Origin: MedAcidi-G1 sp000817085
GTDB taxonomy: Bacteria > Actinomycetota > Acidimicrobiia > Acidimicrobiales > MedAcidi-G1
Direction of reading: 5' to 3'
DNA: 64,000 nucleotides
Assembly: GCA_045568635.1 (NCBI GenBank)
Contig: JBJLAO010000001.1
Location: 1-64,000, forward strand
The position numbers and the translations under genes were made by a program. Positions 24,827 to 34,239 of the stretch are shown here, in pieces (positions within the stretch are counted from its first letter, which is position 1; each line of letters starts with the position of its first letter). The notes under the pieces are model-generated. The model saw nothing but the letters and a program-made list of their open reading frames with translations, was not told where the DNA came from and searched no databases.

Positions 24827-24914
24827 ACATCTACCTCATCTGGATAGGAAAACAAGGAGGAACTTATTGAGATGATTTGAGTTTTATTTTTAACTCTCGA
24901 TGAGTTTAGAAATT

Positions 24915-25442
24915 TCAATTTTCTTTTAGCCATACTTCACTTATGCGGGTCCAAGTATCTATGAGGGCTTCCGGTATCACTCGTGTATTAGCTGTAACAG
25001 TAGTGAAGTTTGTATCTCCGCTCCAACGAGGGACTACATGTACATGTAAATGATTCGGTACCCCCGCTCCAGCTGATTCACCTTGATTCAGACCTATGTT
25101 TATGCCATCAGGAGAAAAAACTTCCTGCAACACTTTCGTTGCATCCGTAACCATTTTCCACAAGGATTCGTGCTCTTCACTGCTTAATTCTGCAAGAGTT
25201 TTGACTGACCTTCTTGGAACAATCAGAAGATGCCCACTGTTATATGGGTAAGCATTAAGCAGAAGCATTGTTAGTGCTCTTCTTTCTATAACAAAAGTTT
25301 CTTGATCTGACAGCTCACTTTGATCTATGGATTCAAACAAAGTCTTTCCAAAATCATCTTTGTAATTATGACTATTAGCGGAAATCAAATATTCTTTTCG
25401 CCATCCAGCCCACAAATTTTCCAGTTTGTTCAAATTGTTCAA
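24915..25442 (-). CDS. HIT-family hydrolase/phosphorylase (Ap4A phosphorylase-like)
   Basis: 175 residues. The histidine triad is HLHVHVVPRW, with the upstream GHLLIVPRR and NIGLNQGESAGAGVPN motifs. Its start overlaps the stop of thrS by four bases. In Mycobacterium tuberculosis the gene next to thrS (Rv2613c) is also a HIT protein, characterised as a diadenosine tetraphosphate phosphorylase, so the gene order is conserved. Since aminoacyl-tRNA synthetases make Ap4A, the pairing makes sense. Confidence 0.85.
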   Translation of the reverse strand: MNNLNKLENLWAGWRKEYLISANSHNYKDDFGKTLFESIDQSELSDQETFVIERRALTMLLLNAYPYNSGHLLIVPRRSVKTLAELSSEEHESLWKMVTDATKVLQEVFSPDGINIGLNQGESAGAGVPNHLHVHVVPRWSGDTNFTTVTANTRVIPEALIDTWTRISEVWLKEN

Positions 25443-27406
25443 ACCTTCTTTTCCACTTCTTCATTCAAACGATTTAGAAAATCTTTCACTGATAAGCCTC
25501 GTTCAGGTTGATCGCTATTTCTGTTGTTGTCGGCGACAGTGTTATTTTTTATATCTTCATCTCCCACTACTAATAAATGTGGAATTTTTTCAACTTTCCC
25601 GCTTCGAACTCTTTTCCCAAGTGGTTCATCAGCAATATCTATAGTCACTCTGAAACCTTCATCCTCCAGTTTGGCTAAAAGCGACTCGGCATAGTTTTGA
25701 TGTTCTGTCGCTACAGGCAATATCCGGACTTGTTCGGGGGAAAGCCATGTAGGGAAGGCACCCGCATAGTGTTCGATTAGAACTCCGATGAATCTTTCAA
25801 TCGAACCCATCAAAGCTCTATGTATCATTACCGGTTGATGCCTAGCACCATCAGTTCCTATGTACTCAAGACCGAAACGATCCGGAAGGTTGAAATCCAA
25901 TTGCAGGGTAGTCAATTGCCATGGTCTACCAATCGCATCATTAACATCCATATCAATTTTAGGACCGTAGAAGGCACCACCTCCTTCTTCGATAACGTAT
26001 GGAAGTTCTTCTTTCTCAAGTGCCTGTCTAAGGCCTTCAGTGGCAAGATCCCATAGTTCATTATCACCCACAGATTTCTCTGGCGGTCTTGTAGAAAGTT
26101 TTGCTTGAAAATCCGTGAAACCAAAATCTCTTAGCAAAGAAAGACAGAAAGCTAAAAGGGAAGACAACTCTTCAGGAACCTGTTCACGGGTACAAAAAAT
26201 GTGGGAATCATCTTGAGTAAATCCTCTACTTCGAAGGAGTCCATGAACAGCACCTGAAAGTTCATACCTGTAAACAGTTCCAAGTTCAAAATAACGTGTT
26301 GGTAAATCTCTATAACTACGCTGTGAGCTTTTGTAAACCATCACATGAAAAGGACAATTCATTGGTTTTGGATAGTAAGTAGCCCCGTCCATTTCCATAG
26401 GCGGATACATACCTTCAGAATAAAAATCTAAGTGACCGCTAGTTTCCCACAGAACTGATTTAGCTATATGAGGGCTAAAGACAAAGTTGTAACCACCATT
26501 TTCGTGCCTACTCCGACTGTAATCTTCAATGACTTTACGAATCAACGAACCTTTCGGGTGCCATACGGCTAATCCTGATCCTAAATCTTCCGGCCATGAA
26601 ACTAGATCTAGTTCTGCTGCCAATCGACGATGATCTCGCTTCTCTGCTTCAGCTAGCCTCTCCAAGTAGTCTTCTAAATCTTTCTTACTAGACCAAGCGG
26701 TCCCATATATCCGTTGCAACATTGGTTGCTTTTCATCACCTCTCCAATAAGCCCCAGCAACTTTTTGTAAAGCAAAATGACCTAGTTTGCCAGTTGATGG
26801 CACATGTGGTCCTGTGCATAAATCAACAAAATCTTGACCATTTTTGTAATAACTAATAGTTCCTTCTGCCCCAACTTCATTAGAAATTTCACTATCTATC
26901 TCACCGGTTGAAACTCTTTCTATAATTTCTTTTTTAAATCTGTGCCTTCCAAAAAGCTCTAAGGCTTCTTCAGATGGGATCTCGTATCTTTCGAAATGCT
27001 GATCTTCTTTAATTATCTCACGCATACGCTTTTCAATATTTTTCAAATCGTCTTCTGTGAAAGTAGCTCCGTCAGGAAGTTCAAAATCATAATAAAATCC
27101 GTCTTTGATAGGTGGCCCTATCGCATAGGTTGCTCCCTCCCAAATACTAAGAACAGCCTGTGCTAAGACATGCGCAGTTGAGTGTCTTAGCACATACAAA
27201 CCATCTTCAGTGTTCTGAGTTATCACCGCTACAGCGTCTCCATCAGAGAGTGACTGACTTAGGTCTTTTGTCTCGCCATTGACATTCAAAGCAACAGCTG
27301 CCTTTGCTAGATTTTTCCCTATATCAGTTGCTAAATCTGCACCTGTAGAACCTTCGGACAAAACACGAGTTGACTCGTCCGGAAGAGTAACCTTTATTTC
27401 AGCCAT
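25439..27406 (-). CDS. thrS: Threonyl-tRNA synthetase
   Basis: 655 residues, full length. An N-terminal TGS domain (residues 1-60) is followed by the HxxxH editing region (RHSTAHVLAQAV) and the conserved GPHVPSTG, then the class II core with motif 2 (RYFELGTVYRYELSG) and motif 3 region (HRALMGSIERFIG), and the anticodon-binding domain starting near LSPEQVRILPV. The zinc-site residues in MNCPFHVMVYKS are present. No T-box or other leader structure was seen upstream. Confidence 0.97.
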   Translation of the reverse strand: MAEIKVTLPDESTRVLSEGSTGADLATDIGKNLAKAAVALNVNGETKDLSQSLSDGDAVAVITQNTEDGLYVLRHSTAHVLAQAVLSIWEGATYAIGPPIKDGFYYDFELPDGATFTEDDLKNIEKRMREIIKEDQHFERYEIPSEEALELFGRHRFKKEIIERVSTGEIDSEISNEVGAEGTISYYKNGQDFVDLCTGPHVPSTGKLGHFALQKVAGAYWRGDEKQPMLQRIYGTAWSSKKDLEDYLERLAEAEKRDHRRLAAELDLVSWPEDLGSGLAVWHPKGSLIRKVIEDYSRSRHENGGYNFVFSPHIAKSVLWETSGHLDFYSEGMYPPMEMDGATYYPKPMNCPFHVMVYKSSQRSYRDLPTRYFELGTVYRYELSGAVHGLLRSRGFTQDDSHIFCTREQVPEELSSLLAFCLSLLRDFGFTDFQAKLSTRPPEKSVGDNELWDLATEGLRQALEKEELPYVIEEGGGAFYGPKIDMDVNDAIGRPWQLTTLQLDFNLPDRFGLEYIGTDGARHQPVMIHRALMGSIERFIGVLIEHYAGAFPTWLSPEQVRILPVATEHQNYAESLLAKLEDEGFRVTIDIADEPLGKRVRSGKVEKIPHLLVVGDEDIKNNTVADNNRNSDQPERGLSVKDFLNRLNEEVEKKV

Positions 27407-27471
27407 ACAACGAGGTTAGCCAACCAGAGGGCAAAGATTCAGTGTTTTTAATAACTTGAAGCACTAAATAT

Positions 27472-28131
27472 CTATTTTTCTTCGATACCTATAAATCGCA
27501 ACGCAGCTCTTGTCTTATACCGACTATTCAATTGCAGGATTACAGCACTAAAAGCTTCAATAGCAGTTGCGTTTGATAGACCTCCAGCATCTAAAGGCCG
27601 TATCCCAGGGATCTTAGTTAAGAGTTCAGAAGTTTTCTCTGTTGCGTTTCTGTGATCGGAACAGACCAACACGTCACTTTCGACGTCTTCGTTTAAATCA
27701 CCTAATTCATTAGCTGGAACGTGATGCATGGCAGCTGCAACATACGAATCCTGGATCACAGATTGAACTGTCGCTGCTACCGAACCGCGAGGTGGAACTA
27801 AAGGCTGGAATTCTCCAGCAACTCTGGCTATTGCATTCGACATGCAAATAACAATTTTTCCATGAAGATGCTCTGCAACAGAACGCGCAGCTGTGGCTGC
27901 AGCATCCCAGGGAGTTGCTATAACAATTAAATCTGCTTTTGCGGCATCAATATTTTCTGCTGCAGTAATTTTTAGTTCTTTTTCAGGCCATGCGGAGACT
28001 ATCTCGTCGCGAATTTCAAGTGCTCGGTATTTACTTCGAGAACCTATAGTGACTTCATAACCCACTGATGAAAGTCTTGCCGCTAAAGCTTTTCCAGCAG
28101 GACCCGTTGCTCCTATTAAGCCTATTTTCAT
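27472..28131 (-). CDS. npdG: F420-dependent NADP reductase-like protein
   Basis: 219 residues from the ATG at 28131; the frame is open further but MKIGLIGATGPAGKALAARL is the normal family start. The GATGPAG loop binds NADP, IGSRS supplies the 2'-phosphate contacts, and CMSNAIARV and AAMHHVPANEL match F420:NADPH oxidoreductases. These enzymes move hydride between NADPH and the deazaflavin F420, implying that the host makes F420, as many actinobacteria do. Confidence 0.8.
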   Translation of the reverse strand: MKIGLIGATGPAGKALAARLSSVGYEVTIGSRSKYRALEIRDEIVSAWPEKELKITAAENIDAAKADLIVIATPWDAAATAARSVAEHLHGKIVICMSNAIARVAGEFQPLVPPRGSVAATVQSVIQDSYVAAAMHHVPANELGDLNEDVESDVLVCSDHRNATEKTSELLTKIPGIRPLDAGGLSNATAIEAFSAVILQLNSRYKTRAALRFIGIEEK

Positions 28132-28257
28132 GCTGATGATCTTAGGCAGTATTGAGCCTCGAAACACCAATGGAATGTTTTTTATATACATCTGTCGAAG
28201 AATTCACGAATTATAGTTATAGCAACGTAGTCTTTTGTTGAGAAAGGGGCTTTTACT

Positions 28258-29025
28258 TTGGGTTTATTAAGCGGTAAGAGACTTCTGATTACTGGTGTGT
28301 TAACGGATGCTTCGTTAGCATTTGCTGTTGCAGAACGTTCAATAGCCGAGGGTGCTGAAGTTGTTCTAACAGGAGCAGGACGTGGATTGAGTCTCACTCG
28401 TAGAACTGCAAGAAAATTAGAAAGTCAACCAGAAGTTTTGGAATTTGATGTTACATCAGATGAACAGGCAAAAGAATTAAATGCCTGGCTTGAGAAAAAC
28501 TGGGGCGAAGTAGATGGAGCACTTCATGCAATCGGTTTCGCACCCGAGGCCTGTCTAGGAGAAGATTTCATGTCAGCGACTTGGGATGACGTAAAAGTCG
28601 CAATAGAAATTTCCGCATACTCTTTCAAAACTCTCGCTGAAGTAGTTTCACCGTTAATGCCCAAAGGTGGCTCAATAGTAGGTCTAGATTTTGATGCACG
28701 CTTTGCGTGGCCCGCTTACAACTGGATGGGAGTTGCAAAAGCCGCACTTGAATCAACTTCTCGCTACCTAGCCAAATCACTAGGGCCAGACGGTATACGA
28801 GTGAACCTTGTAGCAGCCGGCCCAATAAAGACTATGGCTGCAAAAAGTATTCCAGGATTTTCTGAATTTGAAGATGCATGGGGCGAACGCTCGCCTCTCG
28901 GCTGGGATGTTGAAGACCCTGATCCCGTAGCCCGCTCTTGTGTAGCATTGTTTTCTGACTGGTTACCTGCCACTACAGGAGAATTACTTCACGTAGATGG
29001 TGGGTACCACTCGATTGGTGCTTAG
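28258..29025 (+). CDS. fabI: Enoyl-ACP reductase, InhA/FabI type
   Basis: 255 residues. It opens with GLLSGKRLLITGVLTDASLAFAVA, nearly the start of mycobacterial InhA, and carries the FabI-type Y-x6-K motif in YNWMGVAKAALES, with an additional DFDARFAWP segment resembling InhA's GLDFDPSRAMP. The C-terminus ends in TGELLHVDGGYHSIG. It catalyses the last reduction of the fatty-acid elongation cycle. The start is a TTG at 28258 with an AAAGGGG site. Confidence 0.9.
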   Translation: MGLLSGKRLLITGVLTDASLAFAVAERSIAEGAEVVLTGAGRGLSLTRRTARKLESQPEVLEFDVTSDEQAKELNAWLEKNWGEVDGALHAIGFAPEACLGEDFMSATWDDVKVAIEISAYSFKTLAEVVSPLMPKGGSIVGLDFDARFAWPAYNWMGVAKAALESTSRYLAKSLGPDGIRVNLVAAGPIKTMAAKSIPGFSEFEDAWGERSPLGWDVEDPDPVARSCVALFSDWLPATTGELLHVDGGYHSIGA

Positions 29026-29969
29026 TCCCACTCAAGATTCCCATAAGAGAATGAGTACTTCTCTCTTTCTTCGCCGTCATAATGATTTAGCGGCATATCA
29101 ATAGGAATCCGATCCGTGCAATGACGGTTAACTATTTGATAAGGATTAACTCCATTACCACGACCCTCTGGACCGGGGTGAAACTCAAAATGCAAATGAG
29201 GTCCCGTAGCATTTCCACCGGCACCTAATTGACCAATCACATCACCGGCCGAGACGTCTCCTGATTTTTTACCAAATCTATATAAGTGGGTTCCAAAGTA
29301 ATAATCTCCATTTTCATTAGTAAGTTTGAAAGATTTACCACCCACAGAATCCCAGAAAAAAGTTACTTCCCCATCTACAGGTGCATAAAGATTCGCCCCA
29401 TGAAAGCCGACTATATCTACCCCTCTGTGGATACTTCTAGGTCTTTGCTCGTTCCACGAATCATAAAATTTGACGGTGTCAGAAACCGGGCAAACCCATT
29501 CTTTAGAATTGATTACTTTCATTATCGCCTCTACATTTTCTGACTTTCTCTTATTTTCTCGAAGGTTTTCTTTATCCGATTCTTCTATATTTTCTAATTC
29601 TTCAGCACGATTAACTAGTATCTTCTCAGCTTCTTCAATTTGCTCAAGTAAAATTTCTGCAACATCGTCTAGAGACTGTTTAATCATTTCTTGGCGTAAA
29701 CGTATCGATTCAAAAGTTGTCGCCAAGTCTGTAAGCGCAGTGGTAGTTTTTTCGATACGACTTTCAATTATTGAAACAACTTCTGAAGCCTTAGAAGTAA
29801 AAAATGGGAGCGTGGACTCGCGCTCTAACAAAAATGGTGAGTCACTTCCTCCCACTACAACTAATGCTGGCTTATTCTCTTGCGCGCTCGAATGGGTAGC
29901 AGTCATCAACACAAGAAGAGAAAAGATACTGAAAACGCGTAAAAATATTGACATCAACCAACAATACAT
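29022..29969 (-). CDS. Secreted M23 (LytM) endopeptidase with coiled coil
   Basis: 315 residues. There is an N-terminal signal or anchor (IFSLLVLMTATHSSA), a long charged coiled-coil region (residues about 45-155) and a C-terminal M23 domain with the zinc ligands in HRGVDIVG and in TGPHLHFEFHPG. It is like EnvC/RipA-linked hydrolases or activators that act on peptidoglycan cross-links. An in-frame ATG at 29954 is an alternative start. It converges with the enoyl reductase, overlapping by four bases. Confidence 0.85.
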   Translation of the reverse strand: MYCWLMSIFLRVFSIFSLLVLMTATHSSAQENKPALVVVGGSDSPFLLERESTLPFFTSKASEVVSIIESRIEKTTTALTDLATTFESIRLRQEMIKQSLDDVAEILLEQIEEAEKILVNRAEELENIEESDKENLRENKRKSENVEAIMKVINSKEWVCPVSDTVKFYDSWNEQRPRSIHRGVDIVGFHGANLYAPVDGEVTFFWDSVGGKSFKLTNENGDYYFGTHLYRFGKKSGDVSAGDVIGQLGAGGNATGPHLHFEFHPGPEGRGNGVNPYQIVNRHCTDRIPIDMPLNHYDGEEREKYSFSYGNLEWD

Positions 29970-30014
29970 TTCTGCGTTACTTGTGTCTTGAAAAACAAAC
30001 TTAAAAAAGTAAGT

Positions 30015-31061
30015 TTATTTTTTCGTAAAATCTGACTCATCTTCAATCTCTCCTACAAGTTCCTCTATAACATCTTCGAGTGCTACCAATCCCAAAAGCA
30101 CTCCTTCAGAGGTTTTAACTCCAGCTAGATGACTATGCGATCTACGCATCTGTAAAAGCAAATCGTCTAAGAGTAGGTCAGGTGGAACAATCAACATTCT
30201 GCGTATCATTTCTAAAGGCACTGGTTCACTGTGCGATTGTTCAGGTAGACGCAAAAAATCTTTAACGTGTAAAAAGCCGAGAAGGTCATTCTCTGTGTTC
30301 CCAACTACAGGAAGCCTTGAATGACCACTGCTTACCACAACTTCTTCGATAGCAGATAAATTCATTTTTCTATTGATTGTGACCATCTGTGACCGGTTTA
30401 TCATAATTGACGACACAGGCCTTCTGCCTAGATCCAGGGCACTAGTCAGGAGTTCATGCTCGAAACTTTCTATAAGTCCATCATCCTTAGAAGCTTTAAT
30501 TACCGCTAAAAGCTCAGTCATGCCTAATGCACTATCGTTTCCAACTTGCAACTTTTTACTTAATGGTCTGACAGCAATGGCGACTATTTTGTCTAAAAGC
30601 AAAATCACTGGTTTCGCTATTTGTACAAAAAATCTTTGAATCGGCATGACTCTAAGAAGAGTTCTTTCTGGGTCAGCAATAGCTATGTTCTTGGGAACTA
30701 TTTCTCCGAACATCATCTGCAACATCGCTGCTATTGCTATCGCCGCAATCCAGGAAGCTGTTTCTGATGCTCCGCTTGGTGCCCCTAAATTTTCTAAAAG
30801 CGATCTGATCAGCTCACCGACTGAAGGTTCAGCAAGAATTCCAAGAATCACACTGCTCAGAGTTATTCCTAGCTGCGATCCAGAAAGTTGTTTCCGTAAA
30901 TCTTTTCGAGCTTCTAACGCTCTTTTTGCAGTTCTGGAACCTCCTTCTGCTAGTTCTTCTAGTCGTGAAATACGACTTGCGACCAAGGAGATTTCTGTAG
31001 CCACAAAGACAGAGTTGACTAAAATCAGAAAAATCGCTGTTACAAGTATCACAAAAAGCAT
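30015..31061 (-). CDS. CNNM/CorC-type DUF21-CBS membrane protein (second paralogue)
   Basis: 348 residues. An N-terminal DUF21 membrane domain with LSGSQLGITLSSVILGILAEPSVG and GEIVPKNIAIADPER is followed by a pair of CBS domains, ending with VALEDVIEELVGEIEDE. The terminal CorC/HlyC domain of its upstream neighbour is missing, so it is a short form. These proteins are linked to Mg2+ and other ion transport. Its start directly follows the neighbour's stop codon. Confidence 0.85.
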   Translation of the reverse strand: MLFVILVTAIFLILVNSVFVATEISLVASRISRLEELAEGGSRTAKRALEARKDLRKQLSGSQLGITLSSVILGILAEPSVGELIRSLLENLGAPSGASETASWIAAIAIAAMLQMMFGEIVPKNIAIADPERTLLRVMPIQRFFVQIAKPVILLLDKIVAIAVRPLSKKLQVGNDSALGMTELLAVIKASKDDGLIESFEHELLTSALDLGRRPVSSIMINRSQMVTINRKMNLSAIEEVVVSSGHSRLPVVGNTENDLLGFLHVKDFLRLPEQSHSEPVPLEMIRRMLIVPPDLLLDDLLLQMRRSHSHLAGVKTSEGVLLGLVALEDVIEELVGEIEDESDFTKK

Positions 31062-32351
31062 TTAGTTGCTCCTTGTTTTTGAATTGTTCGGAGAAACTAC
31101 GCGGAGGTTGGCTACCCTCAGGCCTTCTACGGCGACTACTTCTATTTTCCAGCTGTCTACTTCTATAATTTCACTCGGTTCTGGAAGATGCCCAAGTCTA
31201 AAAAGAACATAGCCTGCAATCGTCTCATAGGGCCCTTCTGGAATTTTCAATCCAGTTGATTCTTCAACTTCGTATAAATTTAATCGGCCAGAAATAATTG
31301 TGCTTCCCAGACTTTCTGCTCTGGTCTTAACCTCCATATGGTCGTATTCATCCCCTATTTCACCGACAATTTCTTCGAGGACATCTTCGATGCTGACTAT
31401 GCCTGCTGTTCCTCCGTGCTCGTCGGCAACTACCAACAACTGATTACGGTTTTGACGTATGTCATACAAAACATCATCTAGGTCTCGTGTTTCAGGAACT
31501 ATCGAAACTCCGTTCATTAAATCTTCTACGGACAAAGAGAATCTTTTCTTTATAGGGAAGTTATATAGAGACTTGACGTGCACCACCCCTTGTATATCGT
31601 CCAAATCAATTCCGAATACAGGAAACCTTGAAAACCCTGTTTCTACTGAAAGATCGACAAGTTTACTTACTGAATCTTGTTTTTGTAGTGCGCGCACCTC
31701 TACTCGTGGGACTAAAACATCAGCTACTGTCTTACCCGTGAACCGTATCGACCGTCTGAGCAGGTTTACCTCTTCGGAATCAAGAACACCCTCGTCTCCA
31801 GAGGTTGCAATCAAATTTTCAAGTTCACCGAGTGTATGAGAAGCAGATAGCTCATTCTTCGGTTCAATTCCCAATTTATTAACTACACGATTCGCGCAAT
31901 AATTGAGAAAAGCTACTACTGGGTAAAAAACCTTTCCATATATTTGAATAAAAGGTGCTAAAAGGAAAGTGATTTTTCTGGGAGCCGCTAGAGCTAAGTA
32001 TTTAGGTATCTGTTCACCAATTACCAAATGTAAAGAAGTCGCTACAATAACTGCTAAAAAAACACTTAAACCTGAATGTTCATCTCCACCAGTGAGAATC
32101 TTTGCGACCGTTGGTTCAGCTACAAAACCAAGGGACAATGCCGAAAGAGTAATTCCGAACTGAGCCCCTGATAGATAAACAAGTAGGTTTTGGAGAAGTT
32201 TCCTAACCCTACGGGCATGTGAATAGCCATTCTCTGCTTCTGCTTCGATGCTGGCCCTGTTAACCGCTACGAGAGAAAACTCTGCTGCAACAAAAAAAGC
32301 ATTTAGGGACAAAAGAAGGGCAGCAATTAACAAGCCAGACCAGATTGACAT
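31062..32351 (-). CDS. CNNM/CorC-type DUF21-CBS-CorC_HlyC protein
   Basis: 429 residues in the full three-part layout: DUF21 membrane domain (LSGAQFGITLSALSLGFVAEPTVA, GEQIPKYLALAAPRK), two CBS domains, then a C-terminal CorC/HlyC domain (YETIAGYVLFRLGHLPEP). It is paired with the shorter paralogue downstream; such tandem pairs are common in actinobacteria and may form hetero-oligomers. It is probably involved in divalent-cation handling. Confidence 0.88.
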   Translation of the reverse strand: MSIWSGLLIAALLLSLNAFFVAAEFSLVAVNRASIEAEAENGYSHARRVRKLLQNLLVYLSGAQFGITLSALSLGFVAEPTVAKILTGGDEHSGLSVFLAVIVATSLHLVIGEQIPKYLALAAPRKITFLLAPFIQIYGKVFYPVVAFLNYCANRVVNKLGIEPKNELSASHTLGELENLIATSGDEGVLDSEEVNLLRRSIRFTGKTVADVLVPRVEVRALQKQDSVSKLVDLSVETGFSRFPVFGIDLDDIQGVVHVKSLYNFPIKKRFSLSVEDLMNGVSIVPETRDLDDVLYDIRQNRNQLLVVADEHGGTAGIVSIEDVLEEIVGEIGDEYDHMEVKTRAESLGSTIISGRLNLYEVEESTGLKIPEGPYETIAGYVLFRLGHLPEPSEIIEVDSWKIEVVAVEGLRVANLRVVSPNNSKTRSN

Positions 32352-32428
32352 CGTCCTTACACTTTAGCGAAGTCAAAACTGCTTGTAGCACCTAAATCAT
32401 TTGAGCATCAATCCGATACTGTGAATCA

Positions 32429-34237
32429 ATGGATCATGCGGGCCGTGTGGGTTTCGAACGAAAAAATCAAATTATTTCTGATGTTTCTATAGACCCCGAT
32501 GTAAACAAACGATGGTTTAAGCGTTTGTACCCTCTTATACGAGAGCAGCGGACTTCTTTTTTAATTACTTCTTTTTGCGGTATAGCTGGTCTAACCATCC
32601 AGGTATCAGTGCCTATGGTTATCCGCGAAGCAATAGATAACCCTCTTACAAAAGGTTCTGGAAAAATCAGTTCATACGCTTGGGTGCTAGTGGCGATGGC
32701 CGTAGCCGCTTTTCTCCTTAGATATACGTACCGTTTTTTACTTTTCAGAAGCGCTTACCGAATCGAAACCCAACTGAGGTCTTTAATTTATAAACACCTG
32801 ACTAAACTCTCATTTTCTTTTTTTGATCGAATTGCTAGTGGAGAAGTTATCTCTAGGGCCAACTCAGATATTCGCTCAATCCAGCTACTTTTAGCTTTTG
32901 GACCTTTGGCGATGCTTTCATTACTCAGTTTCTTTTTAGCTCTCATTTTCATGCTATCCATTCACCCACCACTTACTTTCGTAACCATTTCTTGCATGCC
33001 GTTTGTGTATTTTCTTGCCCAAAAAATGAGGGATAAAGTTTTTCCTCTTTCTTGGGTCACACAGGGTCGTATGGCTGATTTAGCGATGGTTGTTGATGAA
33101 AATATTAATGGTTCAAGAATTGTAAAGTCTTTTGCTGCTGAGAAAAAACAAATCGAATTGCTAGCAAAAATGGCTCAACGTTTGCGCTGGTCTTCAACTT
33201 CTCTGATTGATTCACGGGCACGTTTCAATCCTCTGATAGAAGCTCTACCGCGACTAGGCATGGCCAGCGTTTTAATGTATGGAGGCTGGCTTTCAATAAA
33301 TGAAAAGATCAGCATCGGAGCACTAATTGCTTTCAGTAGCTATGTAATCATCATCTCTGTTCCTTTCCGGATGTTAGGATTTGTTCTTCTACAGGCGCAG
33401 AGAGCAGCGGCCTCCTCTTTGCGTATTTTTGAAATCCTTGATGAAGAGCCTGCTATAAGTAATAAACCATCAGCAAGTAAAATTACTTCGCCATTAGGCA
33501 GCTTAAGTTTTAGGAATGTTTCTTTTTCCTATCCCAATGGCAACAATCCTCTAATTTTGGAAGACTTTAATCTAGAAGTTGCAGCTGGAGAGACTGTCGC
33601 CCTAGTTGGGCGCACTGGATGCGGAAAATCAACTATAGCAAGGCTTCTACCGCGGTTTTATGACGTAACTAGTGGATCTATTCTTCTAGATGGAACGGAC
33701 ATAAGAGATTTATTAGTTGAAGATTTACGAACTCACATAAACGTGATCCCCGACGAACCATTCTTATTTTCAGAGTCAATCAGAAATAACATTGCTTTTG
33801 CTTACCCCAATGCTAAAGAAGAGGAAGTGTTCGCCGCCGCTAAAGCAGCTCAGGCAGATGATTTTATTAAAGATCTAAACTTAGGGTATGAAGAAGTTGT
33901 GGGTGAAAGAGGCTACACACTTTCGGGGGGGCAGCGCCAAAGAATAGTTATAGCACGGACCCTTCTAGCAAATCCTAAAATCCTTGTACTGGATGATTCC
34001 ACCAGTTCTATAGATGTGGAAACAGAGTTTCTTATCCATGCTTCTTTAAAAAAACTTTTACAAGATCGAACAACTTTGGTCATTGCTCACAGGCTGTCAA
34101 CCATTGCTTTGGCAGACAGAGTCGTACTTATAGACTCGGGCAAAGTTAAGGCTGAGGGAACCCATGATTACCTACTAGCTAACTCACCGGAGTACGAGTC
34201 AATATTGGCTTCTGGCGTTATGAGTGAAACGGAGTAG
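32429..34237 (+). CDS. ABC exporter half-transporter with degenerate catalytic site
   Basis: 602 residues: a six-segment membrane domain (residues about 40-330) and an ATPase domain with Walker A GRTGCGKST, signature LSGGQRQR and Walker B ILVLDDSTSSID. The catalytic glutamate after Walker B is replaced by Asp (LDDSTS instead of LDEATS). Such a site is typical of one half of heterodimeric exporters like TM287/288 and BmrCD. The partner is the next gene, starting two bases after this stop. The substrate is unknown. Confidence 0.9.
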   Translation: MDHAGRVGFERKNQIISDVSIDPDVNKRWFKRLYPLIREQRTSFLITSFCGIAGLTIQVSVPMVIREAIDNPLTKGSGKISSYAWVLVAMAVAAFLLRYTYRFLLFRSAYRIETQLRSLIYKHLTKLSFSFFDRIASGEVISRANSDIRSIQLLLAFGPLAMLSLLSFFLALIFMLSIHPPLTFVTISCMPFVYFLAQKMRDKVFPLSWVTQGRMADLAMVVDENINGSRIVKSFAAEKKQIELLAKMAQRLRWSSTSLIDSRARFNPLIEALPRLGMASVLMYGGWLSINEKISIGALIAFSSYVIIISVPFRMLGFVLLQAQRAAASSLRIFEILDEEPAISNKPSASKITSPLGSLSFRNVSFSYPNGNNPLILEDFNLEVAAGETVALVGRTGCGKSTIARLLPRFYDVTSGSILLDGTDIRDLLVEDLRTHINVIPDEPFLFSESIRNNIAFAYPNAKEEEVFAAAKAAQADDFIKDLNLGYEEVVGERGYTLSGGQRQRIVIARTLLANPKILVLDDSTSSIDVETEFLIHASLKKLLQDRTTLVIAHRLSTIALADRVVLIDSGKVKAEGTHDYLLANSPEYESILASGVMSETE

Positions 34238-34239
34238 CG

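Noticed and set aside
27407..27471. T-box or other leader upstream of thrS
   Set aside because: The space is too short and shows no stem-loop or specifier arrangement.
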